From contig NZ_JAYFUM010000003.1 in the NCBI RefSeq assembly GCF_034929435.1, positions 62,001-126,000 of the forward strand: a stretch of 64,000 nucleotides of DNA, read 5' to 3'. The number at the start of each line of letters is the position of its first letter. Within the stretch, counting starts at the first letter, position 1. The stretch comes from Arcicella rigui (GTDB taxonomy: Bacteria; Bacteroidota; Bacteroidia; Cytophagales; Spirosomataceae). The position numbers and the translations under genes were made by a program. The notes beneath the pieces were generated by a model. It did no database searches, was not told where the DNA came from, and saw nothing but the letters and a program-made list of their open reading frames with translations. Of the stretch, positions 43,733 to 52,377 are shown one piece after another.

Positions 43733-44155
43733 ATGGTTTACGTAAGTCGTAAAGAACATTTTAATGCTGCACACAGATTATACAATCTGAACTGGACAGA
43801 AGAGAAAAACCGTGAAGTATTTGGCCCTTGTGCTAATGTCAACTGGCACGGTCATAATTTTGAATTAGTCGTAACAGTCAAAGGAAGACCCGATCCCGAC
43901 ACTGGTTTTGTGATTGATTTGAAAGTATTAGGAGATATTATTAAAAGAGAAGTCATCGAAAAAGTAGATCATAAAAACCTAAATCTTGACGTAGATTTTA
44001 TGCAAGGAAAAATGGCGAGTTGTGAAATTTTTGTGATGGAAATCTGGAAAATACTTGCTCCGAAAATTTCAGAAGCTTCGGCTACTGCCAAATTACACAG
44101 CTTACTCTTATTAGAAACTCAGAAAAACTTTGTAGAGTATTTTGGAGAAGAATAA
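43733..44155 (+). CDS. 6-pyruvoyltetrahydropterin synthase / QueD-family protein
   Basis: 140 residues. Zinc His are in FNAAHRLYN and NWHGHNFEL, and the catalytic Cys in FGPCANVNWHGH has the six-residue spacing to HGH seen in PTPS-type enzymes rather than the shorter QueD spacing. Later GFVIDLKVLGD, VDHKNLN and LLLLETQKNFVEY complete the T-fold. It uses dihydroneopterin triphosphate. It could make pyruvoyl-tetrahydropterin or carboxytetrahydropterin for queuosine; no neighbouring pathway gene decides this. Confidence 0.85.
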   Translation: MVYVSRKEHFNAAHRLYNLNWTEEKNREVFGPCANVNWHGHNFELVVTVKGRPDPDTGFVIDLKVLGDIIKREVIEKVDHKNLNLDVDFMQGKMASCEIFVMEIWKILAPKISEASATAKLHSLLLLETQKNFVEYFGEE

Positions 44156-44162
44156 AAAATAA

Positions 44163-44229
44163 TTTCGAGTTTCGGATTTCGGAGTACTTTTGAATAATCG
44201 TAAATCCGAAATCCCAAAACCGAAATCTT
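44163..44229. repeat. Hairpin built from inverted 7-bp words
   Basis: TTTCGAG, TTTCGGA, TTTCGGA on the left and their complements (AAATCCG, AAATCCC, AAAACCG, AAATC) on the right, around TACTTTTGAATAATCG. Same building plan as the octamer-word elements but with a different word and period. It fills the gap before lpxB. Confidence 0.7.
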
Positions 44230-45339
44230 ATGAAATATTATATTATCGCTGGTGAGCGTTCGGGTGATTTGCACGGCTCGAATTTGATTAAAGGAATACT
44301 AAAACAAGATAGTTCTGCCGAAATTAGAGCTTGGGGTGGCGACATGATGCAAGCCGCTGGAGCTGAAATCGTAAAACATTACAAAGACCTTGCCTTCATG
44401 GGCTTCTTTGAAGTCCTTCAAAATCTTCCTACCATTTTAGGTTTTTTGTCTTTTTGTAAAAAAGATATTCTTCAATTTCAACCCGATGTTGTTATTCTGA
44501 TTGACTACGCAGGCTTTAATATGAGAGTAGCTAAGTTTGCCAAAACCAACGGTTTTAAAACTTTCTATTATATTTCGCCAAAAGTTTGGGCTTGGAATCA
44601 ATCAAGAGCCTTGAATTTGAAAAAGTTTGTCGATAAACTATTCGTGATTTTTCCTTTTGAAAAAAGTTTTTTTAAAAAATACGATTACGAAGTAGATTAT
44701 GTTGGAAATCCTTTGTTTGATGCCATCGCCGATTTTAAGCCAACCGAAAATTTTAGAAAAGTAGCACGCTTGGGACAAAAACCCATCATTGCTCTATTGC
44801 CGGGAAGTAGAAAACAAGAAGTAGAGCAAATGCTTGCCATGATGCTTTCGCAAGTATATGAATTCCCAGACTATCAGTTTGTTGTGGCGGCAGTTTCAAA
44901 TTTACCACGTGAATTATATACTCGTTGGCAATCTATTTTTCCAATTAAAATTGTTTATGACGATGCCTACAATTTACTTTCGGTAGCCGATGCAGCTTTA
45001 GTTACTTCTGGAACGGCTACTTTAGAAACGGCTTTATTGAATGTACCTCAAGTAGTCTGTTATCGGACAAGCGGGATAACTTATCAAATTGTCAAACGAC
45101 TCATTAGAGTACCGTATATTTCTTTAGTGAATTTAATTGCGGAGAAAAAAGTAGTAACCGAATTAATTCAAAATGATTTGACGAAAGAAAAACTTCAAAT
45201 TGAATTATCAAAAATTACCCTTGATGCAACTGGCAGAAATGAACAATTAGAAGGCTATGCAGCAATCAGAGAAAAAATGGGAACAAAAGGAGCATCAGAA
45301 AAAGCAGGCTCGTTGATGGTAAATTATTTGAAAAATTAG
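44230..45339 (+). CDS. lpxB: Lipid-A-disaccharide synthase
   Basis: 369 residues, typical length. GT19 features: IIAGERSGDLHGSNLI at the start, GFFEVLQNLPTIL, the YYISPKVWAWNQSRALNLKKFV core, LLPGSRKQEVEQML and SGTATLETALLNVPQVV. It joins UDP-diacylglucosamine and lipid X at the inner face of the membrane to form the lipid A disaccharide. The gene follows the pterin synthase after 74 bp and is terminated by the hairpin at 45354. Confidence 0.96.
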   Translation: MKYYIIAGERSGDLHGSNLIKGILKQDSSAEIRAWGGDMMQAAGAEIVKHYKDLAFMGFFEVLQNLPTILGFLSFCKKDILQFQPDVVILIDYAGFNMRVAKFAKTNGFKTFYYISPKVWAWNQSRALNLKKFVDKLFVIFPFEKSFFKKYDYEVDYVGNPLFDAIADFKPTENFRKVARLGQKPIIALLPGSRKQEVEQMLAMMLSQVYEFPDYQFVVAAVSNLPRELYTRWQSIFPIKIVYDDAYNLLSVADAALVTSGTATLETALLNVPQVVCYRTSGITYQIVKRLIRVPYISLVNLIAEKKVVTELIQNDLTKEKLQIELSKITLDATGRNEQLEGYAAIREKMGTKGASEKAGSLMVNYLKN

Positions 45340-45353
45340 AAAAACTCATACTC

Positions 45354-45391
45354 AAAAAAAAAGGTTTCACCCAAATGAAGCCTTTTTTTTT
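45354..45391. terminator. Bidirectional terminator between lpxB and the acyltransferase gene
   Basis: Stem AAAAAAAAAGGTTTCA / TGAAGCCTTTTTTTTT with one G-T type mismatch, loop of six. Long A and T runs suit both strands. It lies 15 bp past lpxB and 15 bp before the end of the convergent gene. Confidence 0.85.
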
Positions 45392-45406
45392 GAATATAAA
45401 TCCTGA

Positions 45407-45964
45407 TTAATACTTCAAGTAATTACTTACCCAAGTTTTTTTATCACCTCCAATTTTATTAAAATACTCAGCAATTTTTCTTAAATCTCCATGAGAATCA
45501 TTACTGGTAAAAAAAGGTTCGCTGATGACAATTGCTTTGATGGCATAATCAAAACCAATCATGACCACAGGTACTTGTGAGTTTTTGGCAATAAAGTAAA
45601 AGCCCATTTTTAGTTTGTCCACATCTTTGCGTGTTCCTTCTGGGGCAATTACTAAGTGCAATTCTTCTTTTGAATTATACAAAGTAGTAACGGCTTTCAC
45701 TACTTGGTTATTAGAAGAACGGTCAACAGGATAACCACCCAAAAAAGTAAATAACCAACCGAATGGCCCTTCAAACAATTCTTTTTTAGCAAGAAAACCC
45801 ATTTTTACACCCATGGCTGCTCTTGCACCGATTCCGATAGGGAAGTCAACCGATTTTGCGTGTGGAGCAACGATGACAATACTTTTTTTGAGGTCTTTTG
45901 GAAACTCGCCGATAAGTTTCCATCCCGATATTTTGAATAAAAATTTGAATATGAAGTTCAACAT
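45407..45964 (-). CDS. Lysophospholipid (1-acylglycerol-3-phosphate) acyltransferase-like protein
   Basis: 185 residues, small PlsC-type. The H-x4-D catalytic box reads APHAKSVDFP, the second block is KKELFEGPFGWLFTFLGGYPVDRSS, and the third LVIAPEGTRK has the EGT motif. An N-terminal hydrophobic segment holds it at the membrane. It would acylate a lysophospholipid or a related acceptor. Members of this short type occur widely in Bacteroidota. Next upstream on the strand is the M50 protease gene after 71 bp. Confidence 0.88.
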   Translation of the reverse strand: MLNFIFKFLFKISGWKLIGEFPKDLKKSIVIVAPHAKSVDFPIGIGARAAMGVKMGFLAKKELFEGPFGWLFTFLGGYPVDRSSNNQVVKAVTTLYNSKEELHLVIAPEGTRKDVDKLKMGFYFIAKNSQVPVVMIGFDYAIKAIVISEPFFTSNDSHGDLRKIAEYFNKIGGDKKTWVSNYLKY

Positions 45965-46035
45965 TTCGATTTAAAATTAAGATTTTGAAATATGGCTAAG
46001 GATTCTTGCGGTGTAAACGGATATACAAATATCTA

Positions 46036-47223
46036 TTATTTCGCCGAAAAATCAATTTGCATAAATGGATAAGGCGTAAAGCACAAAATGAAAATTACTA
46101 AGGTTAGCCAACCTAATAATTGTCTTTTGAAATCAAGTGGTTCGTCGATTTCTACTTCTGGGTGATAAATTCCTAAGAATCTACCAAGTAAGAAAATAAA
46201 AGGAAAAAAGCCCGAAAAACCGTGCATCGTAGCAATTTGTGGAATATAACTCAAGGCTAATTGTGCTACTACAACGCTTAAACTAAGTACCCAAGCGGTT
46301 ACTTGGTTTTCTGAAATCCTTGAAAAACAGAGTCTTAGGAAGAATATATAGGCTAAAAGCCAAGAGAAAAAATCTGATTCACTTTGATAGTAGCCTGCCG
46401 TTCCAATATTCTTAATATCGGTAATGGTAAACATTCCGTAGCCTGCAAAAAAAGCAAAAGCAATAAAAATAATGGGAGAGATGAAATTGAAATTTTTCTT
46501 ACCAATCAATCCGTACAAAATATGTCCTCCATCCAATTGCCCGATTGGGAATAAGTTCAAGGCAGTAAAAAACAAAGCTAAGTATCCTGCCCAAATGAGC
46601 GGATAGTGCATCATCTCAAAATTAGGTGGAACTAATGCAGGGTCGGCTACGTAAGTTTTGAAGAATTTAAACAGTAGATTATCTCCTAAAACCATTTGTC
46701 CATCCATAAATTTGGGGATACTTAAAATTTCAGTTGCATAATTTTTGCCAAATTGCTGATAGTCAGGATGTATAGTGAAAATATGTTCAAACGGAGGAAG
46801 ATGAGTAAACCCATAATACAAAACTGCCAAAGCTACTACAAAACCTGCTAATGGCCCTGCAATGCCAATATCAAAATATTGTTTTCTGGAACGAGTAATG
46901 CCTTTGATACGAATCACAGCTCCCAAAGTTCCGATGCTGGTGGTTAAAGCACTCAGCCACATCGGAATATAGTAGGGGAGAGTCGTTTTGATTTTATAGT
47001 ATCTGGCGGTGAAATAATGTCCAAATTCGTGACAAGTAAGAATTCCTAAAAATGGAATTGAGAATTGTAAGCCTTGCCAAAAGTCGTCTGGGAAATGTAG
47101 AAGATAAGGTTCTGGAACGAAGAAAAAAGCCTTAGCAGTAATGGCTTCTGCTCCTGCCAAGGTGGTTGTAATTAAGGTGACGATAAACAGAACTGCTTGA
47201 ATAATTTCGGTTTTATATTTCAT
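46036..47223 (-). CDS. Site-2-protease-like membrane metalloprotease (M50)
   Basis: 395 residues, about eight helices. The zinc site is TCHEFGHYFTARYYK (H65-E-x2-H69) in a membrane helix, with the third ligand in NLFPIGQLDGGHILYGL (N-x-x-P-x-x-x-L-D-G-G). The long central part includes a soluble loop around FKFFKTYVADPAL. No PDZ domain is visible. Such enzymes release membrane-bound regulators; the closest relatives include the EGY1 type. Its start overlaps the HAD gene end by 11 bp, so they are coupled. Confidence 0.88.
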   Translation of the reverse strand: MKYKTEIIQAVLFIVTLITTTLAGAEAITAKAFFFVPEPYLLHFPDDFWQGLQFSIPFLGILTCHEFGHYFTARYYKIKTTLPYYIPMWLSALTTSIGTLGAVIRIKGITRSRKQYFDIGIAGPLAGFVVALAVLYYGFTHLPPFEHIFTIHPDYQQFGKNYATEILSIPKFMDGQMVLGDNLLFKFFKTYVADPALVPPNFEMMHYPLIWAGYLALFFTALNLFPIGQLDGGHILYGLIGKKNFNFISPIIFIAFAFFAGYGMFTITDIKNIGTAGYYQSESDFFSWLLAYIFFLRLCFSRISENQVTAWVLSLSVVVAQLALSYIPQIATMHGFSGFFPFIFLLGRFLGIYHPEVEIDEPLDFKRQLLGWLTLVIFILCFTPYPFMQIDFSAK

Positions 47224-47833
47224 CTGCGAATAAGTCTAATATCGTAAACTCACGAGGAACAATTTGTTTTGTTTGTATGCCAATACTTGCTGCTCCTTCT
47301 AAATTTGCGACAAGGTCATCTAAGAATAAAGTTTCTGAGGCAACAAGATTAGCTTTTTTCAATACTTCTTCATAGATTTCAACATCAGGCTTGAGCATCC
47401 CCATTTCGTAAGAGAGGAAAACGTGATGAAAAATATCACTCAATTTTTTTACGCCAGTACAACGTTCTAAGATTCTTTCAACCTCCAAAATATGGATATT
47501 ACTGGTGTTTGAAAGGATATAAGTATTATACTTTGAAGATAATTTCTTGATGAGTTCAATGCGAGCAGGCTCAATATCCATCAATAGACCACAAAAAGCG
47601 GTATCAATTTGCTCGTCTGTCGCATCAATTTGGAACTCATTACGGATAACGTCTCTGAATTCGCTATCCGTAAAAAGTCCTTTTTCGTACTTAGACCAAA
47701 TTTGTTTTTCTTTCAAAATACGCTCGCCCTCTCTCCAATCAATCGTTTCAGAAATTGAGGCGAATGCTTTAAAAGTTCTTTCAAAATCAATGTCGATAAT
47801 GACATTCCCTAAGTCGAAGATGATGTTTTTCAT
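47213..47833 (-). CDS. HAD-superfamily hydrolase
   Basis: 206 residues. Motif I IIFDLGNVIIDIDFE has an Asp-x-Gly pattern (D-L-G-N, with the second Asp replaced by Asn-type context), motif II YILSNTSN, motif III and IV in EMGMLKPDVEIYEE and TLFLDDLVANLEGA. The D-x-G-N-V form is that of the YihX/epoxide-hydrolase N-terminal group of sugar phosphatases. Its ATG overlaps the accA stop by one base (TAATG), and its end overlaps the M50 gene, so accA, HAD and M50 are one operon. Substrate unknown. Confidence 0.88.
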   Translation of the reverse strand: MKNIIFDLGNVIIDIDFERTFKAFASISETIDWREGERILKEKQIWSKYEKGLFTDSEFRDVIRNEFQIDATDEQIDTAFCGLLMDIEPARIELIKKLSSKYNTYILSNTSNIHILEVERILERCTGVKKLSDIFHHVFLSYEMGMLKPDVEIYEEVLKKANLVASETLFLDDLVANLEGAASIGIQTKQIVPREFTILDLFADEI

Positions 47834-48783
47834 TAGTTATAAGCTCCCATTCCCGAAAACTTCTCAACTCTTTGGTTGATTCTTTCTTCTGGGCTAATTT
47901 GTTGAAGTTCTGCGATTGTATTAAGAATTACTTTTTTAACAGTCTGTGTTACCAAAGCATAATTCAGATGAGCTCCGCCAAGTGGTTCAGGAATGATACC
48001 ATCTACCAAACCATTTTTCAACATATCGGTAGCAGTAAGTTTCAAGGCTTCGGCTGCTTGCTCTTTGAAGTCCCATGAACGCCACAAAATAGAAGAACAA
48101 GATTCTGGAGAAATTACAGAATACCAAGTATTTTCTAACATCAATACTCTATCGCCAATGGCAATTCCTAAAGCTCCACCTGATGCACCTTCACCAATGA
48201 TGATACAAATAACAGGGACTTTTAGCATGAACATATCACGGATATTTCTGGCAATTGCTTCACCTTGTCCACGTTCTTCTGCTTCTAAGCCTGGAAATGC
48301 ACCGGGAGTATCAATCAAAGTAACGATTGGTTTTCCGAATTTTTCGGCCATTTTCATCAAACGTAAAGCTTTACGGTAACCTTCTGGGTTAGGCATCCCG
48401 AAATTACGTAATTGACGTTGCTTGGTATTACGACCTTTTTGCTGACCGATAATCATTACGGTCTGTCCGTCAATTTTACCAAATCCGCCTACCATCGCTT
48501 TGTCGTCGGCAACATTTCTATCGCCATGAATTTCGATAAATTCTTCACAGATATTTTCGATGTAGTCGAGGGTATAAGGTCTTTCAGGATGACGAGAAAG
48601 CTGGACTCTTTGCCAACGAGTAAGATTTGTAAAAGTTTCTCTTTTGAGTTCTTCGATGTTGGCTTCCAATTGCGACGCCGCCAAAGAAACATCAACATTA
48701 TTATCAATTGCTAATTTTTTCATTTCAGCTAATTTAGCTTCGAGTTCAGCAATGGGCTTTTCAAAATCTAATAAAGTACGCAT
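47833..48783 (-). CDS. accA: Acetyl-CoA carboxylase carboxyltransferase, alpha subunit
   Basis: 316 residues, the usual AccA length. It starts with the coiled-coil LDFEKPIAELEAKLAEM, then LSRHPERPYTLDYIE, GDRNVADDKAMVGGFG, GRNTKQRQLRNFGMPNPEGYRKALR, DTPGAFPGLEAEERGQGEAIA and GEGASGGALGI (oxyanion glycine pair). It transfers carboxyl from biotin to acetyl-CoA in fatty acid synthesis. It leads an operon with the HAD hydrolase and the M50 protease. The beta and biotin subunits are not in the window. Confidence 0.97.
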   Translation of the reverse strand: MRTLLDFEKPIAELEAKLAEMKKLAIDNNVDVSLAASQLEANIEELKRETFTNLTRWQRVQLSRHPERPYTLDYIENICEEFIEIHGDRNVADDKAMVGGFGKIDGQTVMIIGQQKGRNTKQRQLRNFGMPNPEGYRKALRLMKMAEKFGKPIVTLIDTPGAFPGLEAEERGQGEAIARNIRDMFMLKVPVICIIIGEGASGGALGIAIGDRVLMLENTWYSVISPESCSSILWRSWDFKEQAAEALKLTATDMLKNGLVDGIIPEPLGGAHLNYALVTQTVKKVILNTIAELQQISPEERINQRVEKFSGMGAYN

Positions 48784-48949
48784 ATTTTTTTTTTACGGTT
48801 TTGTATAGTATCCGTTGGCTGTTTTTTGATTGGTAAATTTCGGAGGAATATTCTTAATTTCACCAAAATTCCGCACAAAATTAGAGAAATATCATCCTAA
48901 CTCAAAAGACTGCCCAATTTTTTGACGATTCGCATAGCCTTTCTGGCTC

Positions 48950-50377
48950 TTAAAGAATGTATTCTTGTCCCATTTCTGGTACTTCAATGTTGTGGTATCC
49001 TTCGGTAGCTAATAGCTCTTTGAAGGTCATCATACTTTCTTCTTCACCATGAATTAAAAACACTTTTTTCAATTTTTCTGGCGATTGCTTTTTAACAAAA
49101 TTGAGTAAATCTGCTTGGTCACCATGTCCCGAAAAAATATCAATTTTTTCTACATTTGCCAATACATTATATTCTACATCCTTGATTTTCAGTGTTTTTT
49201 GTCCATTCATCAATTTCCAGCCCAAAGTTCCTTCTGACGAATAACCCACCAATAAAATAGTACAATATACATTGTTGATATTAGCAGCAATGTGTTGTTC
49301 AACTCTACCACCCGAAATCATACCAGAAGCCGAAATGATGATACAAGGCTCGGCATAATTTGAAATGGCCTTACTTGATTTTTCAGTTTGGATATATTGT
49401 AAATTTTCAAAATCAAAAAGCGAATCATTTTCATCTTGAAAGTCTCTGGCTTCTTTATTTAACTGTTTTAAGTTCTTTTGATACACTTTTGTTGAAGCAT
49501 AAGCCAAAGGACTATCACTAAATACTTTGATAGGCGTAAAGCCTCTTTCTGTATAAAGTCTGTTCAAAGTATAAAGTAAAGCCTGTGTTCTACCAATTGA
49601 AAATGCAGGAATAATCAGACGGCCCGGAATGTCGATACAAGTACGTTTAATAATATCAGCCAAAGCATCTTCTGGCGAGCTTTTATCTTCGTGCAGTCGT
49701 CCGCCATAAGTTGTTTCACAGAGTAAATAATCTACCGCTGGAATTTCAGTTGAAGGGTCTATATGAAGCGGATAATCTTTTCTTCCAATATCACCAGAAA
49801 AACAAATACTTTTCATTTGTCCTTCTTCCATCACTTCCACAATGATATGAGCTGCCCCAAGTAAATGTCCGGCAGGAATAAAAGTTACCCAAGCTGTATC
49901 TGAAACTTTGAATCTGCGATGAAACTGCAAGGTTACAAAATTCGCCATGGCATCTTCAACGTCTTTTTGTAAGTACAAATCACCCTTTACGAGTAATCTG
50001 TCCATCTTTTTTTTCTTTTTTCTACTATCTCCTTCGGCTTGTTTTACTTTTTTTAAGTTAAGATTTGCCGCATCATAAAGCAATAAACTCGTAAGGTCAG
50101 CAGTTGGCGAAGTACAAAGTACTTGCCCTTCATAACCTTCACGATATAGCATTGGAATATTGCCAGAATGGTCGATGTGTGCGTGCGTAAGAAGAACTAA
50201 ATTTACCAAAGAGGCATCGAATGGAAAGAAGGCTTTATTCGTTGGAGGCAGTGAATAATCAATTTCTCTGCCCATATTTCTTCCACAATCTATTAGAATT
50301 TTAAATTCATCATCCAATTCAAGTAAATACATACTACCTGTCACCTGCCTCGTAGCTCCCCAAAAAGTTAATTTCAT
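48950..50377 (-). CDS. Metallo-beta-lactamase/beta-CASP RNA-processing nuclease
   Basis: 475 residues. Metal site THAHIDHSGNIPML (H-x-H-x-D-H), later PAGHLLGAAHI, FSGDIGRKDYPL (metal Asp), CETTYGGR, then the beta-CASP insert (IPAFSIGRTQALLYTLNRL, SPLAYASTKVY, ISASGMISGGRVEQH) and the final metal His in FSGHGDQADLL and FLIHGEEESM. This is the CPSF73-like family found in many bacteria, acting on RNA ends. There is no KH domain, which is normal in bacteria. It is transcribed alone, with a 135-bp gap to the CAP gene upstream. Confidence 0.92.
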   Translation of the reverse strand: MKLTFWGATRQVTGSMYLLELDDEFKILIDCGRNMGREIDYSLPPTNKAFFPFDASLVNLVLLTHAHIDHSGNIPMLYREGYEGQVLCTSPTADLTSLLLYDAANLNLKKVKQAEGDSRKKKKKMDRLLVKGDLYLQKDVEDAMANFVTLQFHRRFKVSDTAWVTFIPAGHLLGAAHIIVEVMEEGQMKSICFSGDIGRKDYPLHIDPSTEIPAVDYLLCETTYGGRLHEDKSSPEDALADIIKRTCIDIPGRLIIPAFSIGRTQALLYTLNRLYTERGFTPIKVFSDSPLAYASTKVYQKNLKQLNKEARDFQDENDSLFDFENLQYIQTEKSSKAISNYAEPCIIISASGMISGGRVEQHIAANINNVYCTILLVGYSSEGTLGWKLMNGQKTLKIKDVEYNVLANVEKIDIFSGHGDQADLLNFVKKQSPEKLKKVFLIHGEEESMMTFKELLATEGYHNIEVPEMGQEYIL

Positions 50378-50512
50378 TCTTTGTTTTTATGTTTTAATTC
50401 TTGAATGTCAATCAGTGTAATCAATTACAAAGATACCAAAAAGCCTATCAAATAGCATGGATGAATTTTCTGAAAATATAAATCTTTCAATAAGTCTTTG
50501 TTTTCTTGTGAG

Positions 50513-51178
50513 TTATCCTCCAAAATTTTGTGTGATTCTGATAAATGGACTATTGGCATTTTTAAAGGGTTTTTTAGAAAACCTTCCCGAACAAGCCATT
50601 ACTTTATAATTTTTGTTTAACAAATTGGCTCTGTGTGGCGGCGATTCCATCCAACTATCAACGATACTCTTCGCTAATTCACGATAACTCTGCATCGGCA
50701 AAGGTTTTCCTGATTCGCAGTCGATAAATTCAAAGTCGCCACCCCTTCGGTTGGGTTCATTATAACAAAACTCGTCGTTTTTTGTGTGAATGATGTCATT
50801 CTGTGCAAGGTTTTCTGCCAATTGTGTAAACTCGTTGGTCTGGCTAAAAACCCGGTTTGACAATTTTCTTTTTTGAGCATTGTAAGGATTTTCGTGACTA
50901 TAAAAGTTTCGCTCAATCATCGCTTCTGAATGCTCTGAAACGATTTTATACAAAACTGGAGAAAAAGCGAGTGGAGGTAGGTGATACTTTTGTCGAAGCT
51001 GGTTACAGAGATGAAAAACCGTAGCATCTAATAATTGTGTATCTGGATCTCGGGCATCAATAGGTTGTTGGATAGCTGATGTTGCCAGAAACTCTTTGGC
51101 ATTCATTTCAAAAGCTGAAAAGTCATTTTGAAAAAAATAGGGAAAAAGCCAAGCAAAAAGTGTGAGTAAGTACTTCAT
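50513..51178 (-). CDS. Secreted CAP (SCP/PR-1) domain protein
   Basis: 221 residues from the ATG at 51178 (an upstream TTG would add seven residues). Signal peptide KYLLTLFAWLFPYFFQ, then a CAP domain: HLCNQLRQKYHLPPLAFSP, SEHSEAMIERNFYSHENP with the CAP His/Glu, and SIVDSWMESPPHRANLLNKNYKVMACSG. Members are extracellular, sometimes ligand-binding or protease-like. The start codon lies within a perfect 16-bp inverted repeat, so translation may depend on its folding. Confidence 0.85.
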   Translation of the reverse strand: MKYLLTLFAWLFPYFFQNDFSAFEMNAKEFLATSAIQQPIDARDPDTQLLDATVFHLCNQLRQKYHLPPLAFSPVLYKIVSEHSEAMIERNFYSHENPYNAQKRKLSNRVFSQTNEFTQLAENLAQNDIIHTKNDEFCYNEPNRRGGDFEFIDCESGKPLPMQSYRELAKSIVDSWMESPPHRANLLNKNYKVMACSGRFSKKPFKNANSPFIRITQNFGG

Positions 51179-51214
51179 ACGTTTTATGTTTTTTATCAAA
51201 AACGTATGAAGTAC
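51170..51214. repeat. 16-bp perfect inverted repeat over the CAP gene start
   Basis: GTACTTCATACGTTTT (51170-51185) and its exact reverse complement at 51199-51214 with a 13-base loop. On the minus strand the distal arm contains the ATG AAG TAC of the CAP gene. No T-tract follows, so it is more a hairpin hiding a start codon than a terminator. Confidence 0.7.
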
Positions 51215-51223
51215 AACAATAGT

Positions 51224-52264
51224 TTATTTAGCAAAATCTGAGGCTAATTTATTTAAAGTCTCGTCAGAAGCCTTGCCAGAAGTAATTACGGTACGATAAC
51301 GGAAAGTAACCGATTGCTTTGGAGCTAAAGTAAGATTCAATTCTTTTTTATCTTTACTGAATACTTTTTCGCCTAAAGGATTTGCTGCAAAAAGTCCATA
51401 ACCACGTGCATGCCAGTAAGTTGGATAATTTACATTTTTAGGATGGTCGATGATGGCAATAGAAATATCTTCTTCTTTGATTTTTCCTCTTAAATTCACC
51501 CAAGTACCTCTTGTACTCCATACATTTTCGCCTTCGATACCTTCATTACTTCTATAATTGCCAGTAATCCCTGTATTGTCTAATTTATCAACTTTAGTTT
51601 CAATGCCATTGGCATCTACAAAAACATCAGGTTTGTCCGAGGGATGTTCTAATTCACGTGCTACTCGGATGGCAAAAAAACCATCTTTTACGTCTTTAAA
51701 CACTACTTCTTTGTCTTGTGCTGTCAAAGTCGTAATTCTGTCAATAATACGTTGGTCGCCTTTTGAATGAAAAACGTAAGTAGTTTTTTCTTTCAACAAT
51801 AAATCGCCTTTGCCATCTGTATCAATCCAATCGGCTGTTACAGATAACTGAGCTTTTCCGTATCCATTTTTACTTTCAGTAATCCCCGTGTGTTTTACAG
51901 TACCATATTTTGTACGGTCTTTGATGGCGGTTGAGTTATTCCAAAAATCAAAACCATTTACTGATTCATAATTAAGCCACATTCCTACGTGGTGTGGATG
52001 GTCAACTCTTTCACCCGAACGAGTAGCAAAAGGATAGCCACGAGTAATCGTTGTTCCTTTTGAAGTAACAATCGGAAACAAAACAGGTTTTTTCAGAATT
52101 TCATCGCTCGGATAAAAGTACGCTGTGAATGGTTTATTATCCACCAATACTTCTACTTTGTTCTCTTTGGCATTAGGTACTAAAGTAATATGGTCTTTTT
52201 TCTGAGCCATCATCAATTGACTACCTATTAAACAGCTACAAAGTATTAAAATCGTTTTTTTCAT
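51224..52264 (-). CDS. DUF6807 (PmoA-like) secreted protein
   Basis: 346 residues from the ATG at 52264; the longer open frame upstream overlaps the next gene and lacks a signal peptide. Signal peptide KKTILILCSCLIGSQLMMAQ, with a Cys that could be lipidated (LCSC), but Gln cleavage looks more likely. The beta-rich body has RSGERVDHPHHVGMWLNYESVNGFDFWNN and later HPKNVNYPTYWHARGYGLFAANPLG. This family (annotated PmoA after one member) is common in Bacteroidota and Planctomycetes sugar loci; its activity is unknown. It is not methane monooxygenase. The upstream membrane protein gene on the same strand ends 113 bp away. Confidence 0.85.
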   Translation of the reverse strand: MKKTILILCSCLIGSQLMMAQKKDHITLVPNAKENKVEVLVDNKPFTAYFYPSDEILKKPVLFPIVTSKGTTITRGYPFATRSGERVDHPHHVGMWLNYESVNGFDFWNNSTAIKDRTKYGTVKHTGITESKNGYGKAQLSVTADWIDTDGKGDLLLKEKTTYVFHSKGDQRIIDRITTLTAQDKEVVFKDVKDGFFAIRVARELEHPSDKPDVFVDANGIETKVDKLDNTGITGNYRSNEGIEGENVWSTRGTWVNLRGKIKEEDISIAIIDHPKNVNYPTYWHARGYGLFAANPLGEKVFSKDKKELNLTLAPKQSVTFRYRTVITSGKASDETLNKLASDFAK

Positions 52265-52377
52265 CGGTTTACAGATGGTTTTAGAATTTTGAAAATCATT
52301 TAGCCAAGAAAGCTTATTAATATTTAAAGAGCATAAGTAAGTTTTTTTACTGTACATCTTTATTAAAATATTTGAGC

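Noticed and set aside
51224..52264. Methane monooxygenase subunit (PmoA)
   Set aside because: The family is sometimes labelled PmoA, but this is a secreted beta-rich DUF6807 protein with no membrane helices of a monooxygenase subunit.
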